Assembly: GCF_036346615.1 (NCBI RefSeq)
Contig: NZ_CP107836.1
Span: forward strand, 2,046,001 to 2,110,000
Direction of reading: 5' to 3'
Length of the DNA stretch: 64,000 nucleotides
Origin: Streptomyces sp. NBC_00523
Lineage (GTDB): Bacteria > Actinomycetota > Actinomycetes > Streptomycetales > Streptomycetaceae
Positions 51,341-59,234 of the stretch are shown here, piece after piece. Below the pieces are notes generated by a model that was given only the letters and a program-made list of their open reading frames with translations, was not told the DNA's origin and searched no databases. Made by a program: the position numbers and the translations under genes. Position 1 is the first letter of the stretch. The number at the start of each line of letters is the position of its first letter.

Positions 51341-51444
51341 AGGAGGATCGGCGTATCGGGCCCGTCACCGGCGGACAGTCGCGGCGGGCCGATATTTCCG
51401 TCTCTGTCTGGACTTCCCGTCCCCCTCGGCCCCGGAGGCCCACC

Positions 51445-52107
51445 TTGGACGCAACCGTCACCGCCCCGCCCTTCTCGACGCTGATCCGCATCGCGTCCCA
51501 CGAGCAGCACACCGAGGCGGAGACCTCGACGTTCATGGGCGACCTGCTCGGCGGGCGCCTCGGCGTCGACGCGTACACGCGCTACACCGAGCAGCTGTGG
51601 TTCGTGTACCGCGCGCTGGAGGAGGGCGCCGGGGCGCTCGCCTCGGACCCCGTGGCGGGGCCGTTCATACAGCCCGAGCTGATGCGCACCGCCGAGCTGG
51701 AGCGCGACCTGGCCCATCTGCGGGGCGCCGGCTGGCGCGAGGGCCTGGCGCCGCTGCCGGCCACCGCCGCTTACGCCGAGCGGGTCGCCGAGTGCGCCCG
51801 GACCTGGCCCGCCGGTTACATCGCGCACCACTACACGCGCTACCTGGGAGACCTGTCGGGCGGTCAGATCATCCGGGACAAGGCGGAGAAGACCTGGGGC
51901 TTCGCGCGCAAGGGCGACGGGGTGCGGTTCTATGTCTTCGAGGAGATCCCCAACCCGGCCGCCTTCAAGCGGGGTTACCGCGAGCTGCTGGACGCGGTGA
52001 ACGCGGACGACCTGGAGAAGCGGCGGATCGTGGACGAGTGCAAGCGCGCGTTCGCGCTGAACACCGCCGTGTTCCGGGAGCTGGGCGAGGAGTTCCGCGC
52101 CGCCTGA
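51445..52107 (+). CDS. hmuO: biliverdin-producing heme oxygenase
   Basis: 220 residues from TTG 51445, with GGAGG 7 nt upstream. Cleaves heme to biliverdin, CO and Fe2+. Proximal heme His H22 within SHEQHTEAE; distal helix YLGDLSGGQIIRD supplies the flexible Gly residues over the heme; FYVFEEIPNPAAFK is also conserved. All-helical HO family length. It frees iron from heme imported by HmuTUV encoded 4 kb downstream. Preceded by an iron box; convergent with the PhzF gene, 7 bp apart. Confidence 0.94.
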   Translation: MDATVTAPPFSTLIRIASHEQHTEAETSTFMGDLLGGRLGVDAYTRYTEQLWFVYRALEEGAGALASDPVAGPFIQPELMRTAELERDLAHLRGAGWREGLAPLPATAAYAERVAECARTWPAGYIAHHYTRYLGDLSGGQIIRDKAEKTWGFARKGDGVRFYVFEEIPNPAAFKRGYRELLDAVNADDLEKRRIVDECKRAFALNTAVFRELGEEFRAA

Positions 52108-52114
52108 CCCCGCT

Positions 52115-52786
52115 TCACCCGTGGTGGGCCAGGACCACCCTGCCGCCGATCTCCACCGTGCCGTCCGGCGCGGGAGCCGTGAGGATCTGGGAGCCGCGGC
52201 CCTGTGTGATGTTGAGCGCGCGCCCGAGGTGCGCGCTCAGCAACAGGGCCGCGGCTCCCGTCGCTTCGTCCTCCACGATGCCATCGTCCCTGCGCGGAAA
52301 GGCCCGTGCCCGTACGCGCCCCGCCGCCTCCTCCTCCCACGCCCAGGCGTAGAGCCAGCCCTCGCCGGGCGGCGGTGCCGGGAGCGCGTCGACCTCGGCG
52401 GCCGAGGCGTACTGCGTCAGGGTGCGCGGCGGCGCCCACTCCGGGCGGGCGGTGATCCAGCAGAACTCCCCGTCGTGGCGGGCGAACACGTCGCCCACCT
52501 CCAGCTCCAGGACCTCCAGGTCGAGCAGCCAGGCGGCGCCGACGACGGGGTGCCCGGCGAACGGCAGCCGCAGCCCCGGGGTGTAGATGTCGAGCCGGCC
52601 GCGCTCGGGGTCGTCCACGAACACGGTCTCGCTGAAGCCGAGCTTCCCGGCGAGCTCCTGCCGGTCCGCGCGGTCGGGGATGCGGCTCCCGTCGCGTACG
52701 ACACCGAGGGCGTTGCCGTGCCGGCCGTCCGGTCCGCAGAACACGCGGAGGATGTCGGTGCCGGCGGGTACGTCGTAGTCGTTCAC
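52115..52786 (-). CDS. PhzF-family isomerase/epimerase-like protein
   Basis: 223 residues from GTG 52786 (TTG 52798 is an alternative). PhzF features: VFCGPDGRHGNALGVV, LGFSETVFVDDPERG (catalytic Glu in the FSETVF motif), LPFAGHPVVGAAWLL and DEATGAAALLLSAHLGR. The family is 25 percent shorter here than classic PhzF (about 280). It isomerises small acids or amino acids; substrate unknown. TTGAAT 6 nt before the GTG could be a leaderless -10. Its link to heme use is not evident. Confidence 0.85.
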   Translation of the reverse strand: MNDYDVPAGTDILRVFCGPDGRHGNALGVVRDGSRIPDRADRQELAGKLGFSETVFVDDPERGRLDIYTPGLRLPFAGHPVVGAAWLLDLEVLELEVGDVFARHDGEFCWITARPEWAPPRTLTQYASAAEVDALPAPPPGEGWLYAWAWEEEAAGRVRARAFPRRDDGIVEDEATGAAALLLSAHLGRALNITQGRGSQILTAPAPDGTVEIGGRVVLAHHG

Positions 52787-52860
52787 GCCCGCATTCAAGC
52801 ACCCGCCCGGGCACCCGCCCCAACGAGAGGGCCGGTACCCGGGCGGTGTCGTGCGGTGGG

Positions 52861-54417
52861 TCAGGCGGTGGTACGGCGACGGCGGGCCACGACGACCGCT
52901 CCGGCGCCGGCCGCCACGATCAGGCCCGAGGCGGCGAGCAGCGAGCCCGTGGGCACGTCGGAGCCGGTGGAGGCGAGGGCGCCCGAGCCGCCGACCGTAC
53001 CGGCGCCGCCGACGGAGCCCGAACCGCCTGCGCTGCCGCCGCCGGTGGTGGAGCCGCCGGTCGTGGAGCCGCCCGTGGTGGAGCCGGTCGGGAGCGTGGC
53101 GTCCTTGTCGAGGGAGACCGCGACGGTCAGCGCGTCGAGCGCCTCGCCCGCCTGGTACATCCCGCCGAACGCCTTGGTGGCGCCGTCGGAGGTGAGGGTC
53201 GCCGGGACGCCGGAGAGGGTCACGACGCCGTCCTTGGCGGCCAGCTTGCCCGCGGGCAGCTTCAGGTCGGCGACGGCCAGACCGGTGTACGTGGACACCT
53301 TCTTGGTCGCGCGGTCCTTGGAGGAGACGTCGGCGAGGAGCGTGCCCTTGGAGCCGGAGACCTGGACCTTCAGGTGGGACAGCGACAGGTCGAGGGTGTA
53401 GGCGCCGTCCTCCTCGTGGCCGAGGAAGCGGACCTTCCCGCCGAACGTGGCCTTGAGCTTCTGCCCGGCGGCGTCGTAGGTGCCGGTGGCGTCGGGGAAG
53501 CGGTAGCCGCCCGCGGTGGCCTTGGCGCCGGACGTCGTCTCGACCTTGCCCTTGGCGATGGGGCCGGTGACGTAGGAGCGGAAGGACGCGCGCACGCCCC
53601 AGTCCAGGGTGCCGTCCACGATGTCGCCGGACTCGGCGGCCGGCTTGTCGGTGGCGGTGGCCGTGGGGCTGGGCTTGCCGGTCGGCTCGGTGGGCTTGGT
53701 GGTGGGCTTCTCGGTCGGCTTCTCGGTGGGCTTTTCCGTGGGCTTCTCGGTCGGCTTGTCCGTCGGCTTCTCGGTGGGCTTCTCGGTCGGGGCCGCGGCC
53801 GCCGTGACAGTGAGCGTGGCCGGGTCCAGCACCTCGCCCTCCTTGTACTGCCCGTTGAACGCCTCGGAGCCGGCCTTGGTCAGCGTGGCCGGGATGTCCT
53901 TGAAGACCATCGCGCCGCCCGTGCCCTGGCCCGGCTTCACCGCCGAGAGGTCGAGGGCCGCGACGGCGACGTCGTTCTGGGTGCCCTGCGGGGTGGCCAC
54001 GTCGGCGGTGATCGCGCCGCCCGTGCCGGCGGTGGAGACCTTGACGTCGGAGAGCGTGATGTCCAGGACGCCGCCGTGCGCGGAGAAGTTGACGCCGCCC
54101 TCGAACGCGGTGTCGGTGGCGTGGGTGCCGGTGTTGTAGGTGCCCTTGCCGTTGACGAACGTGAAGACACCGTTGTTCTCGGCCTGCTTCGCCCCGTCCT
54201 TGACGGTGATCTTGCCGGCGCCGCCGATGTACCGGCGGAAGGACTCCTTGAAGCCCCAGTCCAGCGTGCCGTCCTTCAGCTCGATGGTCGGCGCGGCGCC
54301 CGCGGCGTTCGGCGTGGTCCGGTCGGCGGCGAGGGCCGGGAGGGCGAGTGCGGCGCCGAGGGTGGCAGCGGTGGCGACGGCTGCGGCGAGGGTTATGGGG
54401 CGGCGGGTGGCTGCCAT
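52861..54417 (-). CDS. cell-wall HtaA-type heme-binding protein with LAxTG sorting signal
   Basis: 518 residues. Signal peptide 1-30; two HtaA domains (about 46-205 and 265-430) separated by a Pro-Thr-Glu-Lys linker. Each has the family's heme-ligand pattern: Y63 (FKESFRRYI) with H114, and Y282 (FRSYVTGPI) with H334. The C-end has LASTG, a hydrophobic segment and RRRR, the signal used by Streptomyces class E sortase, so the protein is wall-anchored. It likely binds heme or hemoproteins at the surface and hands heme inward. It follows the second HtaA gene by 66 bp on the same strand. Confidence 0.9.
   Translation of the reverse strand: MAATRRPITLAAAVATAATLGAALALPALAADRTTPNAAGAAPTIELKDGTLDWGFKESFRRYIGGAGKITVKDGAKQAENNGVFTFVNGKGTYNTGTHATDTAFEGGVNFSAHGGVLDITLSDVKVSTAGTGGAITADVATPQGTQNDVAVAALDLSAVKPGQGTGGAMVFKDIPATLTKAGSEAFNGQYKEGEVLDPATLTVTAAAAPTEKPTEKPTDKPTEKPTEKPTEKPTEKPTTKPTEPTGKPSPTATATDKPAAESGDIVDGTLDWGVRASFRSYVTGPIAKGKVETTSGAKATAGGYRFPDATGTYDAAGQKLKATFGGKVRFLGHEEDGAYTLDLSLSHLKVQVSGSKGTLLADVSSKDRATKKVSTYTGLAVADLKLPAGKLAAKDGVVTLSGVPATLTSDGATKAFGGMYQAGEALDALTVAVSLDKDATLPTGSTTGGSTTGGSTTGGGSAGGSGSVGGAGTVGGSGALASTGSDVPTGSLLAASGLIVAAGAGAVVVARRRRTTA
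53695..53790 (-). repeat. 12-bp tandem repeat encoding a PTEK linker
   Basis: Eight 4-residue units, mostly PTEK (with PTDK and PTTK variants), residues 210-241 of the wall-anchored HtaA protein. It is a typical extended spacer between domains; the copy number is prone to change by slippage. Confidence 0.85.
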
Positions 54418-54483
54418 GGTCGGGGTCTCCTCAGAGATGAACAGGGTGTACGGGGTGATGGGGGGACGGGTGGTGCGGGGGGG

Positions 54484-55896
54484 TCAGGAGGAGGCGTCCG
54501 GCGTCGCCCGGTTGCGGCGTACGAACACCAGCACGGTGACCGCCGCCGCGGCGAGCAGTCCGGCGCCGCCGAGGGTCAGGTAGAGCCCGGTGCGGGAGTC
54601 GTCGTCCTTCGCGGCGGCCGTGGGGACGGTGGCCGTCTTCGCCGCCGGGCTGCCGGTCGGCTCGGGCGAGGCGGACGCGTCGCTGCCCAGGTCGGGCAGG
54701 GCGGGGAGTTGGGCCTTCGCGTCGGTGGCCACGGCGAGCGAGACCGGGTCCATCGCGGTGCCCGCCTTGTAGAGCGAACCGAAGACCTTCGCGCCGTCGG
54801 CGGTCAGGGTGGCGGGGGCCTCGGTGAGGACCGCGAGGCCCTTCTCCGGGGCGAAGTCCTTGGCCGCGAAGGTGACGAGCGGGACGGACTCCGCGGCCTT
54901 GCCGTCGCTCAGGACGTCGGCGCTCAGCGTGCCCTTGCCGGACTTCACGGCGACCGCGAACCGGGACAGCTTGAGGTCGAGGCCGTCGTGCGCGGTGAAG
55001 CGGACGCTGCCCGCGAAGGCGGCCGTCAGGGTCTGCCCCTCGGGGTCGTACGTGCCCTTGCCCTTCGGGAAGCGGAAGAGCGCGCCGCCGTCCTGGGCAC
55101 CGTCGGCGAGGGTCCACTTGCCCTGGCCGATCGAGCCGGTGACGTACTCGCGGAAGGTGCGGCGCACGCCCCAGTCGACGGCGGCGTCCTCGAAGCGGCC
55201 CGCCGTGGACTTCTTCTTCGGCTCTGCGCTCTTGTCCGGCCACGCCGGGGACTTGGAGGGCTGCGCGGCCGGGCCCTTGGTGTCCACGGAGAGGCCGACC
55301 GGGTCCAGGGGCGTGCCGGCCGTGTAGTAGCCGGCGAAGGACTTGGCGCCCTGCGCGGTGAGCGTGGCCGGGATGTTGGTCAGGGCGACGGGGGTGGTAC
55401 CGCCCCGCATATCGATCCCGGACAGGCCCAGCGTGGCCAGCGGGACCTGGGCGGCGGTGGTGACGCGCCCGCTGCCGCGCTCCTTGCTGGTCATGTCCGC
55501 GTACAGGGTGCCGCTGCCGCCCTGGATGCGGACGGTGGGGCGGCTGATGGAGAGGTCCAGCTCGTAGGAGCCGTCGGACTTCTTGTGGCCGGTGAAGCGG
55601 ACGCCGCCCGAGAAGCCGGCCCTGAAGGCGCCGGTCGCCGGGTCGTAGGAGCCGGTCGCGGAGTGGAAGCGGAACTGGCTGCCGCCGACCGTGGCGGCTC
55701 CGCCGGTCAGCCCCCAACTCCCCTGGGCGATCGGCCCGGTGACATAGCTCCGGAACGAGGACTTGATGCCCCAGTCCAGCCGTCCGCCCTGCACCGTGCG
55801 GCTCGCCGCTTGCGCGGCGGTGGCCGGGAGCAGAGCACCCAGCAGGACCGCGAGCAGCGCGACGGCGAGAGCGTGGGCAGGTCTGAACGGTGGCAT
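54484..55896 (-). CDS. membrane-anchored HtaA-type heme-binding protein
   Basis: 470 residues. Signal peptide 1-31; two HtaA domains (about 36-205 and 235-400), with Y51/H104 and Y251/H303 as candidate heme ligands (FRSYVTGPI; FREYVTGSI). A short Pro/Ser/Ala linker precedes a C-terminal membrane segment (LYLTLGGAGLLAAAAVTVLV) and RRNRATPDASS. No LPxTG-like motif is present, so it stays in the membrane, unlike its neighbour. Likely the membrane-side carrier that receives heme from the wall protein and passes it to HmuT. An iron box lies 27 bp upstream of the start. Confidence 0.9.
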   Translation of the reverse strand: MPPFRPAHALAVALLAVLLGALLPATAAQAASRTVQGGRLDWGIKSSFRSYVTGPIAQGSWGLTGGAATVGGSQFRFHSATGSYDPATGAFRAGFSGGVRFTGHKKSDGSYELDLSISRPTVRIQGGSGTLYADMTSKERGSGRVTTAAQVPLATLGLSGIDMRGGTTPVALTNIPATLTAQGAKSFAGYYTAGTPLDPVGLSVDTKGPAAQPSKSPAWPDKSAEPKKKSTAGRFEDAAVDWGVRRTFREYVTGSIGQGKWTLADGAQDGGALFRFPKGKGTYDPEGQTLTAAFAGSVRFTAHDGLDLKLSRFAVAVKSGKGTLSADVLSDGKAAESVPLVTFAAKDFAPEKGLAVLTEAPATLTADGAKVFGSLYKAGTAMDPVSLAVATDAKAQLPALPDLGSDASASPEPTGSPAAKTATVPTAAAKDDDSRTGLYLTLGGAGLLAAAAVTVLVFVRRNRATPDASS

Positions 55897-55922
55897 GGAA
55901 CCCCTCCAAGGGCTAGTAACGA

Positions 55923-55940
55923 AGGTAAGGCTAACCTAAG
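55923..55940. promoter_or_regulatory. iron box between htaA-type gene and hmuT
   Basis: AGGTAAGGCTAACCTAAG; the reverse strand reads CTTAGGTTAGCCTTACCT, close to the TTAGGTTAGGCTAACCTAA consensus. It lies in the 146-bp region between the divergent htaA-type (minus) and hmuT (plus) genes and may control both. Confidence 0.75.
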
Positions 55941-56042
55941 GTGTGAACATCCTGTGCCGGTACCCCCTTCCGTCACATTCCTCAGAGATCACCACCAACT
56001 GCTCGCCTTAGTACGAGCCGTAGAACGACAGGACGGTGCCCC

Positions 56043-57113
56043 GTGCGCTTCCCGCAGGACTTCGCCCCACTGGGCCGTGGCGCACGGCGGCGTACGCGCA
56101 GCACCCTGGCGACCGCCCTCGCGCTCGCCTCGGCCGTCCTTCTGGCCGGCTGCGGCGGTACGGACGCGCCCGCGGCGAAGTCCGCCGCCTCCGGGGCCTC
56201 CTCGGCGGCGGACGCGGACCTGATCGAACCGCTCACCGGCACCGCCGCGCCGGAGCTCCCGGTCACCGTGGACTCCGCGGACGGCAAGCGGACCACCATC
56301 ACCTCGGCGGACCGGATCGTGCCGCTCACCGGCAGCCTGAACGAGATCGTGTTCACGCTCGGGCTCGGCAAGCGGGTCGTGGCCCGTGACATCACCGCCA
56401 CCTTCGAACAGGCCGAGAAGCTGCCCGTGGTGACCCGGGCCCACGACGTCTCGGCGGAGAGCGTGCTGTCGTTGAAGCCGACCGTGGTCCTCGCGGACAC
56501 CACGACCGGCCCGGCGGAGGCGATCGGTCAGATCCGCGACGCCGGGATTCCGCTCGTGGTGGTCGAGCCCGCGAAGGACCTGTCCGACGTGGGCCGCCGG
56601 ATCGGGACCGTGGCCGCCGCGCTCGGCGTGCCGAAGGCCGGGGAGACGCTGAAGAAGCGGACGCAGGACCGGATCGACGCCGTACGCGAGTCGGTGCCCG
56701 CACCCGCCGACGGGAACGAGAAGCCGCGCGTCGCCTTCCTCTATCTGCGCGGCTCCGCGTCCGTCTATCTGCTGGGCGGCCGGGACTCCGGGGCGAGTTC
56801 GCTGCTGGAGGCGGCGGGCGCGGTGGACGCGGGCAAGGCGTCCGGGCTGAAGAAGGACTTCACCGCCATCACCAGCGAGGCCCTGGCCAAGGCCGCCCCC
56901 GACGCGATCCTCGTCATGACGAAGGGGCTCGAATCGGTCGGCGGGATCGACGGCCTGGTGAAGATCCCGGGCGTCGCGGAGACCCCGGCCGGGATGGACC
57001 GGCGGATCGTGTCGATCGACGACGGGGTGCTGCTGAACTACGGCCCGCGCACCGACCGCGTCCTCAGCGAACTGGTCGAGCAGCTCTACCCGGAGAGCGG
57101 TGCGGACCAGTGA
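56043..57113 (+). CDS. hmuT: heme ABC transporter substrate-binding lipoprotein
   Basis: 356 residues. Lipobox VLLAGC with C37 after a long basic N-end. Periplasmic-binding-protein fold of the ferric/heme type: DRIVPLTGSLNEIVFTLGLG, VSAESVLSLKPTVVLADTTT, RGSASVYLLGGRDSG, ALAKAAPDAILVMTKGLESV. Receives heme from HtaA-type proteins and delivers it to HmuUV. The GTG at 56043 is taken as start, giving a long n-region; a later start is possible. Its stop overlaps the hmuU GTG by 4 bp. Confidence 0.92.
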   Translation: MRFPQDFAPLGRGARRRTRSTLATALALASAVLLAGCGGTDAPAAKSAASGASSAADADLIEPLTGTAAPELPVTVDSADGKRTTITSADRIVPLTGSLNEIVFTLGLGKRVVARDITATFEQAEKLPVVTRAHDVSAESVLSLKPTVVLADTTTGPAEAIGQIRDAGIPLVVVEPAKDLSDVGRRIGTVAAALGVPKAGETLKKRTQDRIDAVRESVPAPADGNEKPRVAFLYLRGSASVYLLGGRDSGASSLLEAAGAVDAGKASGLKKDFTAITSEALAKAAPDAILVMTKGLESVGGIDGLVKIPGVAETPAGMDRRIVSIDDGVLLNYGPRTDRVLSELVEQLYPESGADQ

Positions 57114-58207
57114 CCGCCTCCTGCCAGATCCCCACCAAGGCTGCCGGGCCCGAGGCTCCAGCGGCCCTGCCCCGGGCCCGGCGCTCCACCGCTTTCACGC
57201 TCACCGCCGGACTCGTCGCCGCCCTGGTCGTGGGCTGCCTGCTGTCCGCCGGACTCGGCGCGTACAGCATTCCGCTCGGTGACGTGCTGGCCTCCGTGCA
57301 GCACCGGATCGGGCTGGGCGGGCACGCCCTGGACCGGGTCGGCGAGAGCGTCCTGTGGAACGTACGGCTGCCGAGGGTCGTCCTCGCCCTGCTCGTCGGC
57401 GCATCGCTGGGCTGCGCGGGCGCCCTGATGCAGGGCGTGTTCGGCAATCCGCTCGCCGAGCCCGGCGTCATCGGGATCTCGGCCGGTGCGGCGGTCGGCG
57501 CGGTCGCCTCGATCGCGCTCGGACTGAGCTTCTTCGGCAACTGGACGATCACCGTCTGCGCGTTCGCCGCCGGTCTGCTGACCGTGCTCCTCGTCTACGC
57601 GCTGTCGCGGTCGGGCGGGCGGACCGAGGTGGTGACGCTGATTCTCACCGGCATCGCGGTCAACGCCTTCGCGGGCGCGCTCATCGGCCTGTTCATCTTC
57701 TTCGCGGACAACGCGCAGATCACCCAGATCACCTTCTGGCAGCTCGGCTCGCTGGCCCAGGCGACCTGGCCCAAAGTGCTGGCCGTCCTGCCGTGCGCGG
57801 CGCTGGGGCTGCTGATCGCCCCGTTCTACGCGCGGAAGCTGGACCTCCTCGCGCTCGGCGAACGGCCCGCCCGGCACCTGGGCGTGGACGTGGAGCGGCT
57901 GCGGCTGGTACTCGTGCTGGTCGTGGCGCTGCTGACGGCGGCGGCCGTGGCGGTCGCGGGGATCATCTCGTTCGTCGGGCTGCTCGTCCCGCACCTGCTG
58001 CGCATGGCGAACGGGCCCGGGCACCGCTTCCTGGTGCCGGGCAGCGCCCTCGGCGGCGCGCTGGTGCTGGTCGCGGGCGATCTCGCGGCCAGGACCGTCG
58101 CGGACCCGGCGGAGCTGCCGCTCGGGGTGCTGACCGCGCTCTTCGGCAGCCCGTTCTTCTTCTGGCTGCTGCGCAGGACCCGTCGCAAGCAGGGTGGCTG
58201 GGCATGA
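57110..58207 (+). CDS. hmuU: heme ABC transporter permease, FecCD family
   Basis: 365 residues, about ten membrane segments. Family marks: VRLPRVVLALLVGASLGCAG, MQGVFGNPLAEPGVIGISAGA, VAGIISFVGLLVPHLLR and LPLGVLTALFGSPFFFWLL. Dimer forms the channel for heme. Start GTG 57110 overlaps the hmuT stop; its stop overlaps the hmuV ATG by 4 bp, so hmuTUV is a tightly coupled operon. Confidence 0.94.
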   Translation: MTASCQIPTKAAGPEAPAALPRARRSTAFTLTAGLVAALVVGCLLSAGLGAYSIPLGDVLASVQHRIGLGGHALDRVGESVLWNVRLPRVVLALLVGASLGCAGALMQGVFGNPLAEPGVIGISAGAAVGAVASIALGLSFFGNWTITVCAFAAGLLTVLLVYALSRSGGRTEVVTLILTGIAVNAFAGALIGLFIFFADNAQITQITFWQLGSLAQATWPKVLAVLPCAALGLLIAPFYARKLDLLALGERPARHLGVDVERLRLVLVLVVALLTAAAVAVAGIISFVGLLVPHLLRMANGPGHRFLVPGSALGGALVLVAGDLAARTVADPAELPLGVLTALFGSPFFFWLLRRTRRKQGGWA

Positions 58208-59043
58208 AGACCCTCCGGAACCTGTTCGCCCCGCACACCCGGCGGCTGCCGGTGCCCGTGCCCGCCGGGAAACCGTCCGCCGAGGTGACGGCCCTGCGGG
58301 TCCGGCTCGGCGGCCGGCAAGTGCTGGACTCGATCGACCTGACGGCGTACGCGGGCGAGGTGCTGGCCCTCGTCGGCCCGAACGGGGCCGGGAAGTCCAC
58401 GCTGCTCGCCGCGCTCGCCGCCGACCTGCCCGCCGAGAGCGGGACCGTGCGCATCGACGGGCGCCCGGTCACCGACTGGTCCGCACCCGAACTGGCCCTG
58501 CGCCGGGCGGTCCTGCCGCAGACCGCGGCCCTCGCCTTCCCGTTCCCGGTGGAGGAGGTCGTCCGGATGGGCCGGGCACCCTGGGCCGGGACGGACCGGG
58601 CCGACGAGGACGATCCGGCGGTCGCGGAGGCGATGGCGGCCACCGAGGTCACCGGGTTCGCCGGGCGCCCCTTCTCCGCGCTGTCGGGCGGCGAGCGGGC
58701 GCGGGTGGCGCTGGCCCGGGTCCTGGCGCAGCGGGCCCCGTTGCTGCTGCTCGACGAGCCGACGGCCGCGCTGGACCTGCGCCACCAGGAGCTGGTGCTG
58801 CGGATCTGCCGGGAGCGGGCCGCCGCCGGGGACGCGGTGGTGGTCGTCCTGCACGACCTGGGGCTCGCCGCCGCCTACGCGGACCGGGCGGCCGTGCTGC
58901 ACGAGGGACGCATCGCGGTGGCGGGCCCGCCGGGCGAGGTGTTCTCCGGCGAGCTGCTGGGCCGGGTCTACCGGCAGCCGGTCGAGGTGTTCCCGCACCC
59001 GCGGACCGGGGTGCCGCTGGTGGTCCCCGACCGCGCCTCTTGA
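58204..59043 (+). CDS. hmuV: heme ABC transporter ATPase
   Basis: 279 residues. Walker A GPNGAGKST, Q-loop region LPQTAALAFPFPVEEVV, signature LSGGERARVALAR, Walker B LLLLDEPTAALD, H-loop VVLHDLGLAA. Powers heme import through HmuU. Starts ATGA-overlapping with the hmuU stop. The N-terminal 25 residues are a basic extension. Followed by a terminator hairpin at 59103. Confidence 0.94.
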   Translation: MKTLRNLFAPHTRRLPVPVPAGKPSAEVTALRVRLGGRQVLDSIDLTAYAGEVLALVGPNGAGKSTLLAALAADLPAESGTVRIDGRPVTDWSAPELALRRAVLPQTAALAFPFPVEEVVRMGRAPWAGTDRADEDDPAVAEAMAATEVTGFAGRPFSALSGGERARVALARVLAQRAPLLLLDEPTAALDLRHQELVLRICRERAAAGDAVVVVLHDLGLAAAYADRAAVLHEGRIAVAGPPGEVFSGELLGRVYRQPVEVFPHPRTGVPLVVPDRAS

Positions 59044-59102
59044 CCTGTGCATTACCTGTACGGGGTACGTTCAAGGGTCGGACGTGACCCGTCCGTTTCC
59101 GG

Positions 59103-59136
59103 GCCCGCGCAGTGAGACCTGAATCACTGCGCGGGC
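59103..59136 (+). terminator. terminator hairpin after hmuTUV
   Basis: GCCCGCGCAGTGA (59103-59115) pairs perfectly with TCACTGCGCGGGC (59124-59136), 13 bp with an 8-nt loop, about 60 bp after the hmuV stop. Confidence 0.75.
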
Positions 59137-59147
59137 GGGTAACGCAC

Positions 59148-59179
59148 AGGTAAGCCTCGACTAAGTTAGGTCCGCCTCA
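59148..59179 (+). promoter_or_regulatory. overlapping iron-box-like sites upstream of efeO
   Basis: AGGTAAGCCTCGACTAA (59148-59164, reverse TTAGTCGAGGCTTACCT) and TTAGGTCCGCCTCA (59166-59179) each keep the half-site pattern of the iron box. They lie 56-87 bp before ATG 59235 and suggest DmdR/IdeR control of the efe genes. Confidence 0.6.
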
Positions 59180-59234
59180 CCCACCTTTGTCCGACCCTTC
59201 CCGTCTTCTTTCTTCATTCTCAAGTGGAGCCCGC

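Noticed and set aside
53695..53790. CRISPR-like or mobile tandem repeat
   Set aside because: The 12-bp repeat is in frame and encodes PTEK units of a protein linker.
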